From Hexactinellida sp. DTS-2022 (Eukaryota > Porifera > Hexactinellida): 64,000 nt of DNA. This document shows, one piece after another, positions 52,805 to 63,483 of the stretch. Position numbers and translations under genes: made by a program. The stretch is taken from the NCBI GenBank assembly GCA_028753945.1, contig JAPNXP010000001.1:7864501-7928500 (forward strand). Direction: 5' to 3'. The notes beneath the pieces were generated by a model. The model had not been told where the DNA came from and did not search any database. It was given only the letters and a program-made list of their open reading frames with translations. Position 1 is the stretch's first letter; each line of letters opens with the position of its first letter.

Positions 52805-53073
52805 CCGCAGGCCCGAGTACAAGTTGTAAGGACGCTCGCGCGCGTAGAGCAGACGAGCAGCTTGTACTAATAAATATTTGTGTTTTGAAGCACCATACTA
52901 GTTTCAATAATCCAATAAAACTTGAGCATATTTGGAATAATCCTATAAAACTTTAGTATATTTGCAATAATCCTATAAAACTTGAGTATATTTACAAATT
53001 AGCTGAGTATTGTTGAGTATAATTGGAAATTTAGAAAAAAGTTGAGCATTTTTGGAATTTTCCCGAAGTATTA

Positions 53074-53893
53074 GTGACATATCATCAAATATGTTTAAAT
53101 TTTAAATGGTGTATGACAGAAAGTTCTAAATATATTTATAGCTTACTAACTATATAAACATTCTAAATAATTTACTGGCCTTTCAAACGTTAATTCCCAA
53201 CCCCCAAGTTGAATAATAGATGATTCTATAAACCCTGATCTACAATATATTTCTGCATGTGGAATATTTGAGTACAATGATGCCCAACTGGTGGATCGGA
53301 ACCAAACTGCCCGGCATAGACTCATCTGCTAACTTTCATAATACAGGGGTGTGAATATTTGTGGAGAGCTGATTTTTATTTACATTTAATAATAGGCGCC
53401 AATCCGCCGCGCCATGCCATGTTTTCGGCGCAAGCAAGTAATTAAATAATTAACTCCTTCCATTGTATGTGAATGTGGAGGAAGATACTATACTATTGTT
53501 ATCCCAAATTGCCCACGCTATTCTATTGATATCGAACTTTCACATTATTTGTCTCTTATTTATTGTTTACTAGTTAATTAATATATTTAGCCTTAGAGAC
53601 AAGATAAACAAATTATCAGAAATGGTTTCCGTTATTCTTTATAGCTTCTGACTACGTAATGCAAGATAGAATAGTTCCTTTTTCTGATGGATTCATTAAT
53701 TCTAAAGATTACTCATAATAGATCTTACCATACTTCCTGATGATTAAATTTAGACCTCCCTACTATGTACGTGGGCAGTTATCTAAACAATCAACTACAC
53801 ATAACGAAGTTAATGTATGTACTGCAAGTCTGTAATATTTTATTGCTCAATGAAAGCTGCTGAATGCTTATACTATATTCAGGTCTTCGGTAG
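53074..53893. other. Upstream region of the kinase gene, no element recognised
   Basis: About 800 bp of mostly AT-rich DNA. A short GGCGCC/CCGCGCC patch at about 53395-53440 is the only GC-rich point. Confidence 0.4.
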
Positions 53894-53900
53894 TATAAAA
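53894..53900 (+). promoter_or_regulatory. TATA box (TATAAAA) of the kinase gene
   Basis: TATAAAA followed by a GC-richer GGCTGGCTGG, 51 nt before ATG 53951. With a start about 30 nt downstream, the 5' UTR would be about 20-25 nt. The clearest TATA box next to a gene in this window. Confidence 0.6.
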
Positions 53901-53950
53901 GGCTGGCTGGAATGTCAGTTGTAATATACTAATTCTAGAGCTAAAGTTCC

Positions 53951-54772
53951 ATGTCTCTTGAACTAATCCGGTCTTATCTAGACGACTCATTTTTAGATGA
54001 ATGTCAAATTGAGAGCATCCTAGGACAAGGCTTAGATGGAGAGATTGTCAGATACTCAAATAAAAAACATAATACTAAAGGCGTTTTAAAAATTCCGCGA
54101 AACGACCTAACACAAGAAATTAACATTTTATCAAAACTCGCTCCTCATCCTAACATTGTTGCATTCAATGGAACCCAAAGTACCACGAAAGGAGATGGAA
54201 TTTTATTAGAGTATCTCGAAGGACGAGACTTGTTCTCTTTGATGGGCGAAGAAGATAATCTGTATGAATCTCAAGCTAAGGATATTCTGCGGCAAGTTCT
54301 TGGCGCTATTCAATCTTTGCATTCACAGGGTGTTGTGCACCGAGACATCAAACTAGAGAACATATTCGTATCTACGAAAAGTTCAGTCAAGATTCTCGAT
54401 TTTGGATTATCTACTTTTGTTGCAACTGACACCTCTCTATCTGAGCTATCCGGCACCCCCTCCTATCTAGCTCCAGAGATGATAAGCAAGTCTCTGCACC
54501 CAGCTGGTAGTGGTTACGGACGTCCGGTGGATGTGTGGGCCTGTGGGGTGCTCTTGCACGTTATGATCTCAGGTGCATTTCCCTTCTGGCACGAGAAACA
54601 GCTGCGCTCGTACCAGCTCATCCTAGAGGGAGATATAGACTTTAGTGATGAAGGTTGGGATGAGGTATCTGAGGAAGCAAAAAACCTAATTCGATTGTTA
54701 CTGACTCTAGACCCCAGTTCCAGACCCAGCGCAAGCGAAGCTCTCAATCACTGCTGGTTTAATCTAATTTAA
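53951..54772 (+). CDS. Ser/Thr protein kinase, phosphorylase-kinase-gamma/CAMK-like, 273 aa
   Basis: A kinase domain almost end to end. Gly loop GQGLDGEIV (about residue 25), VLKIPRN with the ATP-binding Lys, HRDIKLENI catalytic loop, DFG (ILDFGLST), SGTPSYLAPEM activation segment, DVWACGVLL, and the C-lobe motif GAFPFWHEKQ with the later WDEVSEEAKNLI and LDPSSRPSASEAL. GTPSYLAPE, YG-PVDVW and PFWH-KQ are the pattern of phosphorylase kinase gamma, but there is no C-terminal calmodulin-binding tail and the N-terminus is short. All catalytic residues are present, so it should be active. Intronless; probably constitutively open in the absence of a regulatory tail (inference). Confidence 0.85.
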   Translation: MSLELIRSYLDDSFLDECQIESILGQGLDGEIVRYSNKKHNTKGVLKIPRNDLTQEINILSKLAPHPNIVAFNGTQSTTKGDGILLEYLEGRDLFSLMGEEDNLYESQAKDILRQVLGAIQSLHSQGVVHRDIKLENIFVSTKSSVKILDFGLSTFVATDTSLSELSGTPSYLAPEMISKSLHPAGSGYGRPVDVWACGVLLHVMISGAFPFWHEKQLRSYQLILEGDIDFSDEGWDEVSEEAKNLIRLLLTLDPSSRPSASEALNHCWFNLI

Positions 54773-54896
54773 ATACGAGCATCAATCAATCAATTCAATC
54801 TGTATCTAATATATTATACTAATTGACCACTTTACTGTTACTAACAATTCATTTACTTTTGTACAGTTGAATTACAATCTGTAATCTTGTAACCTA

Positions 54897-55526
54897 TACA
54901 GTAGATGCCGGATATAAGAACACCGGTTATAAGAACATTCTACTGGAAACGGTGGGCATTTACCCCTATACGTGACCTACGTTATAATAAGGCCTGTTCA
55001 CTAGTGTTAAATTTTGGACCATGGATGTCGTTTAAGTCCATTGATTCTTTTACAATAAATGTTATAGTTTGAGATATATAACCAAGTAGTATTCCAGAAC
55101 AAAAAATATTAATGCCTTGCAACCTTTGCAGTCGGTTCATGTCGAAAATTCTCGAAAAATAATGAAAGTTAAACCCAATTAGTTGTTATTGTTCTTCAAA
55201 TGTTTATTTGATAAAAACTTGTATTCACTTTCATGTTTTCTTTAATATATTGTACTTTTGCAACATTCATTTACTTCAAAAGTGCTTGGTATTAAGCCCA
55301 ATAATATTTTACTTCTTCTGGATTACTACTTGGTTAATTATCTCTGACTATAACATTTATTCTTAAAAGAATCAATGGACTTAAACGACATCCATGGTCC
55401 AAAATTTAACACTAGTGAACAGGCCTTATTATAACGTAGGTCACGCCCTATATAATTTATACCACTTATAAGAAAATTATATGCAGTTCCCGACGATGTA
55501 CATACTTATAACCGGCATCCACTGTA
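54897..55526. mobile_element. Tc1/mariner-type foldback MITE (CAGTAGATGCCGG), 630 bp
   Basis: Outer ends TACAGTAGATGCCGGATATA and, inverted, TTATAACCGGCATCCACTGTA, with TA flanks. Inner arms from about 54970 (GACCTACGTTATAATAAGGC) to about 55443 are nearly perfect inverse copies of roughly 120 bp, decaying towards the loop. No ORF. Confidence 0.85.
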
Positions 55527-56254
55527 CCTCAAATCCGGCGGCATATCAAATATAAATTATTACTGCTATGCCAATTAGGGTGTACCTGCACTTCTTGCCA
55601 CGCCACTACTTAGCTGTGTATACGCCTCTGCTTCTTAAATTACTTAGTCTAGAAATACAAATTATAATTACTCTATCAAAAATAATCTCTGACTCGAGAT
55701 ACAAAATGTCAATTGGAAGTTGGAACGTATAACGTATAAACCACAATTAGGAATTGCTTACTTTAGTTTCGATGGAAACTTCCTCTATCGATATTACGAA
55801 TGACACCAAAGTTCTGATGTAACAAATAATAATTATACTGCAGTGGTAACTAGAGGAGTATTTAGATTTTTAAAACTTCGTTAAATAATCAAAAAATCAA
55901 ACACGATTGGAGATTAAATCTTATGTAGAACAGGGCTTTTAGTTTCAATACACGATATACATATATACGTAGAGTAGACTCGTTTTCACAATAACATACT
56001 CGTAGAGGCTCCAGTAGGACTTAGTATGGTTAACCTATAAATAATTTGTTGAGAGGTGTATTTTCTATAGACCATAATGCAAACTATCCCAAAAAGCCCT
56101 ACCAATCATGACTCCCTCTTCCCTAGAAGGGATGTAACTTAGTAACAGGCTCTAAGGCAGTTGACATGCCATTCTACACGAGACAAATGTAGTTATAACT
56201 TAGAACAATATTGCAGTAAATAGCTCATTGAGCTATGGTATATACGTATAGTAG
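55527..56254. other. IAH1 upstream intergenic, no feature recognised
   Basis: AT-rich DNA. No defensible ORF or repeat end. TATAGTAG immediately precedes the IAH1 ATG. Confidence 0.4.
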
Positions 56255-56947
56255 ATGTTTAAGTTTAAACAAATCCTTGCTATCGGAGATTCCTTGACAC
56301 AGCTGGGCTCGGACACAGCTACTGCCGGCTGGGTGGCTCAGGCCCAGAACCTATGCAGTGGAAGGGTAGACATCTTGAACAGAGGCTTCTCTGGTTACAC
56401 CACTCGCTATTCTAAGCTTGTACTACCACAGCTAACGGTGGACTGGAGTAATATTATATTCGTGACAGTATTTTTGGGTACAAATGACGCAGAGATACCA
56501 GACGACCCGGAATCGGGCAATGTTCCCATTTCCGAGTTCACTGCTAATCTACGTGAGATTGTCAAGTATATTTTAGAGAAGGGTGTGCCAGCTGATCGGA
56601 TTATTCTTATCACGCCTCCCCCAGTTGACGAGTTGAAGTGGCTGGAGGTGTATAAGAGAAATATCTCTAATGAGCTGACAAAGATCTATACAGAAACAGT
56701 AGTTGCTGTCGCTGCAGAGACAGGCACGCGTATAGTCCAGCTCTACTCGAGAATAATGGCTATGCCGAACTGGAGCAGTTTTCTTGTAGATGGAGTACAC
56801 CTCAGCCAGGATGGAAATCAGCTCCTATTCGAAGAGGTGAGCAAGATTCTGTCTCCGGTGATAGATAAAATGCCTCTTTGCTTCCCCATCTGGCGCGAGA
56901 TAGACCCCCAACATCCGGAGTTGGCGCTGCAGAATGAATCAACTTAG
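56255..56947 (+). CDS. IAH1: Isoamyl acetate-hydrolysing esterase 1-like SGNH hydrolase, 230 aa
   Basis: SGNH/GDSL lipase fold. Block I GDSLTQLG with the catalytic Ser (residue about 12), block II NRGFSGYTTR, block III LGTNDAEIP (oxyanion Gly/Asn), block V DGVHLSQDG with catalytic Asp and His. Length and layout match IAH1 (about 240-248 aa), including RIILITPPPVDE. Hydrolyses short acyl esters in the cytosol; the animal substrate is not settled. All four catalytic elements are intact. Single exon, start ATG 56255. Confidence 0.93.
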   Translation: MFKFKQILAIGDSLTQLGSDTATAGWVAQAQNLCSGRVDILNRGFSGYTTRYSKLVLPQLTVDWSNIIFVTVFLGTNDAEIPDDPESGNVPISEFTANLREIVKYILEKGVPADRIILITPPPVDELKWLEVYKRNISNELTKIYTETVVAVAAETGTRIVQLYSRIMAMPNWSSFLVDGVHLSQDGNQLLFEEVSKILSPVIDKMPLCFPIWREIDPQHPELALQNEST

Positions 56948-57067
56948 CGACTTGTAGATCTTAGTAACCAATTATTTTAAGCTAGCAAATCTATTGCTCA
57001 AACTATTGCAACATTTAGTGACCAGTTAGAACTTTATTAGAAGTTATTATTTTAATTAACAGTGAAA

Positions 57068-57255
57068 TACAGGTAAACCTCCCAAAGCGGCACCCATCGG
57101 GAGAATGATTTTGTGCCGCTTCTCGGAGGTTGCCGCTTTGGGAGGTTGCTCGTAAGGTAAACTTCCCAAAGCGGCACCCATCGGGAGAATGATTTTGTGC
57201 CGCTTCTCGGAGGTTGCCGCTACTCGGAGGTGCCGCTTTGGGAGGTTTACCTGTA
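57068..57255. mobile_element. AGGTAAACC foldback MITE, 188 bp
   Basis: TACAGGTAAACCTCCCAAAG and its inverse at the ends, same length and layout as 28473-28660. The inner GAGGTTGC and CTCGGAGG blocks are repeated. TA flanks. It lies 120 bp after the IAH1 stop. Confidence 0.9.
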
Positions 57256-57660
57256 TATCTTATTTATTATACTGTACGTTTAGCATTATTCTACTAATTC
57301 AATTTTTCTGGAATAATAATTTTTTAATTATTTGAATACAATTAATAATTTTTTGCAAACGCAAACTAATTTGCATTACATGCTCACATCAAATTGCAGT
57401 TAGGTTGACTTCAAAAGTTCAAATCTAAGCATACACCATATATGTAGCCTAAACTAGTATAGTAGGAGACACTTACCCGGCTGCAATAGCTGTATCCATA
57501 AGAGTGCTGAAACCTTGAATTCAACCATATCCTTCTTACTGTATATTTGCCATTGTACAGTCTAATTAGGCTTATGCTTAATAATTGAAGTTAGGCACCG
57601 TATTACCAACTCTCTGTTGAGTGAGTTCTGCCACTACTAATCTAGAACTAATTACTTCGA
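57256..57660. other. Intergenic, no feature recognised
   Basis: AT-rich DNA between two MITEs. Confidence 0.4.
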
Positions 57661-58070
57661 ACTAAGGCCATGTAAAACAAATTACTTGTTTATCATCCAG
57701 ATTTTTACAAAATACGGACGGCTGATCTCTATTTTTCATTTTTCATTTTTTCAAACAATTAATTAAGATTAATATCCGATGAAAATCACAAGGCAATGCC
57801 CAACATACATGTATATAGAATCCCACAACTATCAGGGGTGGCGCAAACTTTTTGCATTCTATATGGGCTCTCAGGCTATAGTCTGACCACTGGATCTGGC
57901 AAGTGAGGCCATGTCTTGACCACTGTTGAACTGCTTCCGCCGCTGAAATTGATATTACTCGTTTCTAGCTATTTAGTGTGTACTATGTAGAAGATCATGA
58001 GATAGTAATAAAGTACATCCACGAACGGGGGTGATAAACAAGTAATTTATTTATATGGCCTAAGATATAA
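57661..58070. mobile_element. MITE with AGGCCAT...ACTTGTTTATCA ends, about 410 bp, upstream of Arp2
   Basis: Left AAGGCCATGTAAAACAAATT followed by ACTTGTTTATCATCC; right, inverted, TTAGGCCATATAAATAAATT followed by ACTTGTTTATCACCC. Inverted ends of about 40 bp. A related end is at about 20150-20200. The target duplication is unclear. It ends about 75 bp before the Arp2 ATG, so Arp2 promoter sequence may lie within it. Confidence 0.7.
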
Positions 58071-58146
58071 TTATTTGTAATGAAGGATCTAATAACTCGT
58101 ATCAAAATGATATATATGTTCCAATTCTTTCTACTCCATAGCTAAT

Positions 58147-59334
58147 ATGTCTGGTCAGCCTGATCTACAAAAGATAATCGTTTGTGATAATGGAACTGGT
58201 TTCGTGAAATGCGGGTATGCTGGTACAAACTTTCCGTCACACATTTTCCCTTCTCTTATCGGGCGACCAATTATCCGGTCCACTACCAAAGTGAATAACA
58301 TCGAAGTGAAGGAGCTGATGGTGGGAGAGGACGCCTCCGCCCTGAGACAGCTCCTGGAGATCTCTTATCCGATGAAGAACGGGATAGTGCGGAGCTGGGA
58401 CGACATGAAGCACATATGGGACCACACGTTCTTCGACCAGATGAAGATAAACCCCAAGGAATGCAAAGTGCTACTCACCGAGCCTCCAATGAATCCTATC
58501 AAGAACCGCGAGAAGATGGTGGAGGTCATGTTCGAGACGTACCAGTTCGAAGGCGTGTACGTAGCCATACAAGCCGTGCTCACCCTGTACGCACAGGGAC
58601 TGCTCACTGGGGTTGTTGTCGACTCGGGAGACGGCGTGACGCACATCTGTCCCGTGTACGACGGGTTCTCCTTGCCCCACCTCACCCGGAGACTGGATGT
58701 GGCCGGAAGGAACATCACAGAGTACCTGATCAAGCTGCTGCTCCTGAGAGGGTACGCATTCAACCACTCAGCTGACTTCGAGACTGTGCGCATGATGAAG
58801 GAGAAGATGTGCTACGTGGCGTACAACCCTCTGCAGGAGACCAAGCTCTCCACCGAGACCACCGTGCTGGTCGAGTCCTACACCCTCCCGGATGGTCGCG
58901 TCGTAAAGATAGGCGGAGAGCGCTTCGAGGCGCCGGAGGTTCTCTTCCAGCCGCACCTGATAGACGTGGACGGCGTGGGCGTATCCGAGCTGCTGTTCAA
59001 CACGATTCAGGCGGCAGACATCGACGTGAGGTCTGATCTGTACAAGCACATCGTGCTCTCAGGCGGGAGCACCATGTACCCAGGACTGCCTTCTAGAATG
59101 GAGCGCGAGATAAAACAGCTGTACCTCGAGAGGACCCTCAAGGGAGACACCTCGAAGATAGCCAAGTTTAGGGTCCGCATTGAAGACCCGCCCCGTCGCA
59201 AACACCTGGTATTCCTGGGGGGAGCCGTGCTCGGAGAGATCCTGGCCTCTCGCCCGGACAGCTGGATGACTCGCAAAGAGTACGAAGAGAAAGGAATAAA
59301 AGTACTCGAGAAGTTAGGCGTATCCGTCAAATAA
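58147..59334 (+). CDS. ACTR2: Actin-related protein 2 (Arp2/3 complex), 395 aa, intronless
   Basis: Nearly the same length as human ARP2 (394) and collinear throughout: [88 protein letters not shown] and, near the C-terminus, the actin-like FLGGAVL followed by the Arp2-typical KEYEEKG. With Arp3 it forms the template from which branched actin filaments grow. Nucleotide-binding loops DNGTG and DSGDG are intact. One exon, GC-rich third positions in contrast to AT-rich flanks. The sequence is so conserved that function is almost certain. Confidence 0.98.
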   Translation: MSGQPDLQKIIVCDNGTGFVKCGYAGTNFPSHIFPSLIGRPIIRSTTKVNNIEVKELMVGEDASALRQLLEISYPMKNGIVRSWDDMKHIWDHTFFDQMKINPKECKVLLTEPPMNPIKNREKMVEVMFETYQFEGVYVAIQAVLTLYAQGLLTGVVVDSGDGVTHICPVYDGFSLPHLTRRLDVAGRNITEYLIKLLLLRGYAFNHSADFETVRMMKEKMCYVAYNPLQETKLSTETTVLVESYTLPDGRVVKIGGERFEAPEVLFQPHLIDVDGVGVSELLFNTIQAADIDVRSDLYKHIVLSGGSTMYPGLPSRMEREIKQLYLERTLKGDTSKIAKFRVRIEDPPRRKHLVFLGGAVLGEILASRPDSWMTRKEYEEKGIKVLEKLGVSVK

Positions 59335-59630
59335 CAAGTTATATTTATAGAGAGAGTTGTTTATATTATTATTTATAGTACATGTGTGTTTCGGTAGACC
59401 GCCACACCAGTGGTGTGTATTCAACCCTGTGTGAGTGAATTCTATTAATTTAGTGCTATTAACTAGCTCAGTAGACCCATTGTAGAGACTCGCTTTGTTG
59501 TTTGTTGCATTTCTCAGTACAATCTGATGCCAAATGGAATGTATGTATTATTATTGGTACTACAATAGCATTAATGATTACTCGACATTACCTCTGTTTA
59601 GATATACCGTTATATTAATTCTGTCAAATA
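59335..59630. other. Arp2 3' flank
   Basis: AT-rich DNA, no clear AATAAA near the stop, nothing else recognised. Confidence 0.4.
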
Positions 59631-59633
59631 TCA

Positions 59634-59760
59634 AGGCTTGCCGTGGAGATGAAAATCGCATCTATATCCAGACAATTTTGTGTGGATAACCATTGATATT
59701 TCTGAAACATTATATCCATGGAAATCCATGGATACTGATATATTTATAAAACCTCATATC
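59634..59760. repeat. CTTGCCGTGGAGATGAAAATCGC dispersed repeat end
   Basis: AGGCTTGCCGTGGAGATGAA and following ATATCCAGAC, GTGGATA blocks also occur at about 28031-28115. The inverse CACAGCAAGCCTGG lies at about 63243-63256, so this is the terminus of a family (hAT-like CAGGCTTGC) rich in ATCCATGGAT. Confidence 0.6.
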
Positions 59761-59828
59761 AACAAAATATCCAAAAAAATTTGATTGTATTATTTATGTA
59801 TATTTATCAATTGAATGTTGTACTATAT

Positions 59829-60088
59829 CAGGGGTGTTCAACATACGGTCCGCGGCCCGGATCGCAAAATTTAATCCGGTTAATATTTTTGATCATTTTA
59901 TGTAGTTTGTCATGATTTTAGATGTGTTTGTTTCTTAACCTTTTCTGTTCCATTTCCGCTTGGATACCCCAACCTATCTCTAGATTCTCTACCTAAATAA
60001 ATCTAAATTTATCAATTGGCCTATATGGCACACCTAAATATTTGAGGAACCCAGTGTGGCCCGAAATTAAATCGAATGGGCACCCCTG
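59829..60088. mobile_element. hAT MITE (CAGGGGTGTTCAAC), 260 bp
   Basis: Ends CAGGGGTGTTCAACATACGG and, inverted, GAATGGGCACCCCTG. Exact 8-bp duplication TACTATAT (59821-59828 and 60089-60096). Confidence 0.92.
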
Positions 60089-60414
60089 TACTATATACTC
60101 AAAGTTCGTCAATATCGCTATCAGCCTTAATTTTTTAGTTGTCAAAAGTTTTGTTTATTTTTAATTTTAAGAAAAATAGTATAACTAGCAAAGATAAATG
60201 AAGAAGCGTTAATATAAAAATTAAGCCAAGTAAAATTATTCAGGAGTGTCATATAACAAAAAGCACACAGATCATGATCATTAGGTTATTTAGGTACACA
60301 TATCATGATCCTTAGAAAGTACACATATCGTACACCATTATAGGCTTGTCTCGAAATATTCGGTCCGTGTTGTTTTTTGGACCGGCCGGACCAAATATTT
60401 CAGACATTTTTGGT

Positions 60415-61438
60415 CCGGTGTAAGCGTTTTGGGTAGCCAGCGATTTAGCGATCCCCGTCCCTAAAACGCTAGCGTTTTGGGCCCTCTGGGTCCCTGAAAC
60501 ACTAGCGATATAGGGACGGGATCCCTATATAGCTAGCGTTTTGTGGTCGTGGGGTCCCTATATCGCTAGTGATACAGGTTCGCCAGTGTTTTGAGATCCT
60601 CGTTTCTGTGCCCTAAATTACTAGAGATTTAGGTACCTAAGTTTACATAAAGTGAGTATATCCTAAATTAATGGTCTAAAGTACCTGATTATGTGACTAC
60701 TTGATATAGATACGTCACAGTTACGTAGTCTGTGTAGTTAGGTAATTATAATTCCTACGGTAGGCCTAACTAATATTACATTTCTTTGCAAATTTCACAC
60801 GCCCACTTATAGTTTGGGCCTGTCCACGCCAGTATCGGAATCCGGCGATCCGCATACTTTCTTCGTGAAACCATTCTTGACGATCCGCACATGCATTGTA
60901 TCATTTTGCCTCCTTCCTGAGTACGGCATTTACAAAAAATATCGATCCTCTTTCTATTTTTGAACTTAGAAATATTTTTCTCTTTCTATTTTTCTATTTT
61001 TCACTTTCACTTTCTATTTTTCACTATTTTTCATAGTTGCATTATACGTAACGTATAACGTATATATGGTACCATTATACGATAGGTGAACGTATAATGC
61101 CATCATACGTAACGTATAATTATCATACGACGTATAACGTATAACAATTTTAACGTATATAAGGTCCATTATACGCTCCCCGAACGTAAAAGGTATAATC
61201 GTATAATGCATCTATGCTATTTTTCATACAAAAACTAAAGATAGTGAAGGTTTGGGCGTAGGGGTGGTATGCATTGAGCCTATAGATTCTATATGGGTGG
61301 CCTTGGGTGGGGTCCCTATATCACTGAATTGATCCCTATATCGCTAGCGTTTTTGGGATACAAGGGGTCCCTAAAACCCTGGCGATATAGGGACGGGGAT
61401 CCCTATATTGCTGGATACCTAAAACGCGCTTACACCGG
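60415..61438. mobile_element. Element with CCGGTGTAAGCG ends, about 1.02 kb
   Basis: Left CCGGTGTAAGCGTTTTGGGT, right AAACGCGCTTACACCGG. Both sides carry repeated GGGATCCCTATAT and TCGCTAGCGTTTTG units. The middle (about 61035-61215) has many ACGTATAACG repeats in both orientations. The small relative at 31625-31740 keeps only the ends. It may be two separate MITEs rather than one element. Confidence 0.55.
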
Positions 61439-61628
61439 GATTACATTTTCAACAATGAGATTTGGCTTATTGGTAGCAGTGTTCCCTCTAAGAATTTTTT
61501 CAGGGGATCCCCCGAAAAATAGCATTTTTCCCCCTAGAGCCCCCGAAAAAAGTCGTGTTTGATCAAGGTCCCCGAAAATTAGAGGGTATTACGGCCATCA
61601 ATTTGGTATAAATAAATTGCTTCTTCTA

Positions 61629-62340
61629 CTTAAATCTATATTTTTAAAACTCGATTGTTGTTTGTTTGTTTGTTTGTTTGTTTGTTTGTTTGTGTGTTTG
61701 TGTGTTAGTCCGGATTGTATTAAAGTGATGGGGGAATAAATTTAAATTAATCAGAGTTGCCGTGGGAATGGTAAAGATTTTTTCCCTGTGGGGATCCCCA
61801 TAGGAATCCCCATAAGAATCCCCATGGGATATTCGAATATGGTTTCATAACTTTCATTAGGTCATCCTTAATTAATATAGGCTTTACTATTGATACGAAT
61901 CTGCTTTGCTTTCCCATGGGGATTCCCACAGGATTCTTATGGGAATGGGATGGGAATGGGAATGGAAATTCCATTCCCATGGCAACTGTGATAGAAACCG
62001 CATGTATAATTGAGATAGAGACTAAGTTCCAAATATTATAACAGGTAACAAATGTTATAATAGGTAGTAAACAAGTATGCTGATTTCGAATTTAGCATTT
62101 CTAAATTTCTAATATTCATATTTCTTGTTGTTGTTTACACAAAATAGGTAAACAAATTAATGAAAATTCAAAATCGACCTAGAAGTAAGCTTTCAACAGC
62201 TATTATTGGTACACAACCTAAAACTATTGAAAATGGTAGAAAGGGATCATGTATACAACATCCTCCATGGTGGAAATAGTGAGGGATATGGCCGATTTGC
62301 GGCCATTAACTTAATGTGCGTAGCTCGTGTTATATAAATT
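61629..62340 (+). mobile_element. Helentron-like element nested in the hAT element, itself carrying a hAT insertion
   Basis: Same head (ACTCGATTGTTG, (TTTG)n, CCGGATTGTATTAAAGTG), then about one and a half copies of the 141-bp unit (AATAGGTAAACAAATTAATG), then a worn tail (GGCCGATTTGCGGCC, GTGCGTAGCTCGT). Interrupted by 61752-61988. Confidence 0.7.
61752..61988. mobile_element. hAT-like MITE (CAGAGTTGCCGTGGGAATGG), 237 bp
   Basis: Ends CAGAGTTGCCGTGGGAATGG and, inverted, CCATTCCCATGGCAACTG; related to 16835-17491. The Helentron-like copy at 11925 shows the uninterrupted sequence (TAGAAACCGC follows). No exact duplication left. Confidence 0.7.
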
Positions 62341-62654
62341 TCATTTTTAAAGTGAAATCCCCGGAAATTTATTTTGGCAATGTTTGCTCCCCAAGGAATT
62401 TTGGCTAAACCCCCCCGTCAGAAGTCCTGCACCCCGAAAATTAGAGGGAACACTGATTGGTAGTGACCGTCGTGCAATAATATGCCAATTAGTCTCGAGG
62501 GAAGAGAATCAGTGAAACCACATTTTTTAAAATAGTTGTAATGCGTGTTCCCAAAGGGTCCAAACAAAAGCTGACAAAAAAAGTACAGTATTGGTTAAAA
62601 TCAATGTTGTTAAATTAACTCTATATTTATCTGTTTTAGAAAATGCATATTTAT

Positions 62655-63010
62655 TAGAAACGAGCCCTTCGGTCTCTGTCGATTTGGAACGGATCGGTGC
62701 TACGCACCTCAAGTTAACGGCCGCTTTGCGGCCTTACTCCTCACCCTTTCTACCATGGAAAATGATAGAAAGTGACGTTATATACATCCCTTTATACCAT
62801 TACCATAGTTTTAACTTGTTTTACATTTAGAAATTTATGAGTGCGAAATTCGTGTTAAGCCATGGTTCAGCATACTTGTTTACCTATTATAACATTTGAA
62901 AGTTAGTTTATATCCCAATATTAATTGCGGTTTCTATTTCCCCATCACTTTAATACAATCCGGACAAACAACACACAAACAAACAAACACACTCACAAAG
63001 AACAATTTTA
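62655..63010 (-). mobile_element. Helentron-like element, inverted, short copy
   Basis: Reads on the minus strand from the (GTTT)n head near 63000 to the triple-hairpin tail near 62665 (GGCCGC-AAA-GCGGCC, GGTGC-GTA-GCACC, third hairpin lost). The 141-bp unit is reduced to one partial copy. Confidence 0.75.
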
Positions 63011-63029
63011 TTTGATGGAAATTAATAAA

Positions 63030-63256
63030 TTAAGGCGTGTAAAAAATTAAGCAAGTAAAATTAGGCGAGTAAACCAATTGGGGTAGGACGGGAGAAAACT
63101 AAGGCGCCTTAATTTATGCTCATTTGTTAGAACCCTGGTTTGAAATATTTTTAAAAGTTCAATTTTGAAATGGATGATAATATCCATGAATATTACAAAA
63201 ACTCGATATCCTTACATGGAGATCTCCATGGATATGCATATCCACAGCAAGCCTGG
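63030..63256. repeat. Dispersed repeat related to 28893-29520, uninterrupted copy
   Basis: GTAAACCAATTGGGGTAGGA runs straight into GGGAGAAAACTAAGG here; the 28.9 kb copy has foldback element 1 at that junction. It ends at CAGCAAGCCTGG. Confidence 0.75.
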
Positions 63257-63483
63257 TAAATATAATTAGTCTCTTTAGTTAATGAGCTTGCCTATATGTA
63301 GACGCTCTATAAAATCCCATACAAACTAACCTACAAGTTTGTAGACCAAAAGCCCCTGCAATCTATGGTTAATACTTTTTAAGTCAAGAAAACCTGGTCT
63401 AGAAATAGACCGCCTATATATCAGTTATTTCTTAGTGTATGTACACGATTAATTTAAAAACTCGTGACCTCCATTCTATACAA

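Larger units (their letters stand above)
50810..53065. mobile_element. Composite non-autonomous transposon (GGGGAAAATTCC), 2256 bp
   Basis: Ends GGGGAAAATTCCAAAAATAC and, inverted, ATTTTTGGAATTTTCCCG, followed inward on both sides by CTCAACTTTTT-type repeats over more than 100 bp. Exact 8-bp duplication AAGTATTA (50802-50809 and 53066-53073). Inside sit a foldback element (51348-52130) and a hAT MITE (52444-52804). No transposase was seen. Confidence 0.85.
61478..62455. mobile_element. hAT element (CAGTGTTCCCTCTAA) split by nested insertions
   Basis: Ends CAGTGTTCCCTCTAAG and, inverted, TTAGAGGGAACACTG, with exact 8-bp duplication ATTGGTAG (61470-61477 and 62456-62463). Its own sequence is 61478-61628 and about 62341-62455; the rest is a Helentron-like element. 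Confidence 0.9.

Noticed and set aside
58416-58793. Open frames in other frames of Arp2
   Set aside because: Arp2 is complete and conserved in its own frame; the others have no domain support.
37128-59334. Espin, UNC-45 and Arp2 as an actomyosin gene cluster
   Set aside because: They lie on both strands, far apart, separated by unrelated genes and many transposons; no shared regulatory sequence seen.
61035-61215. ACGTATAACG repeats as a regulatory array
   Set aside because: They lie inside a repeat with inverted ends and vary in spacing and orientation; no gene lies nearby.
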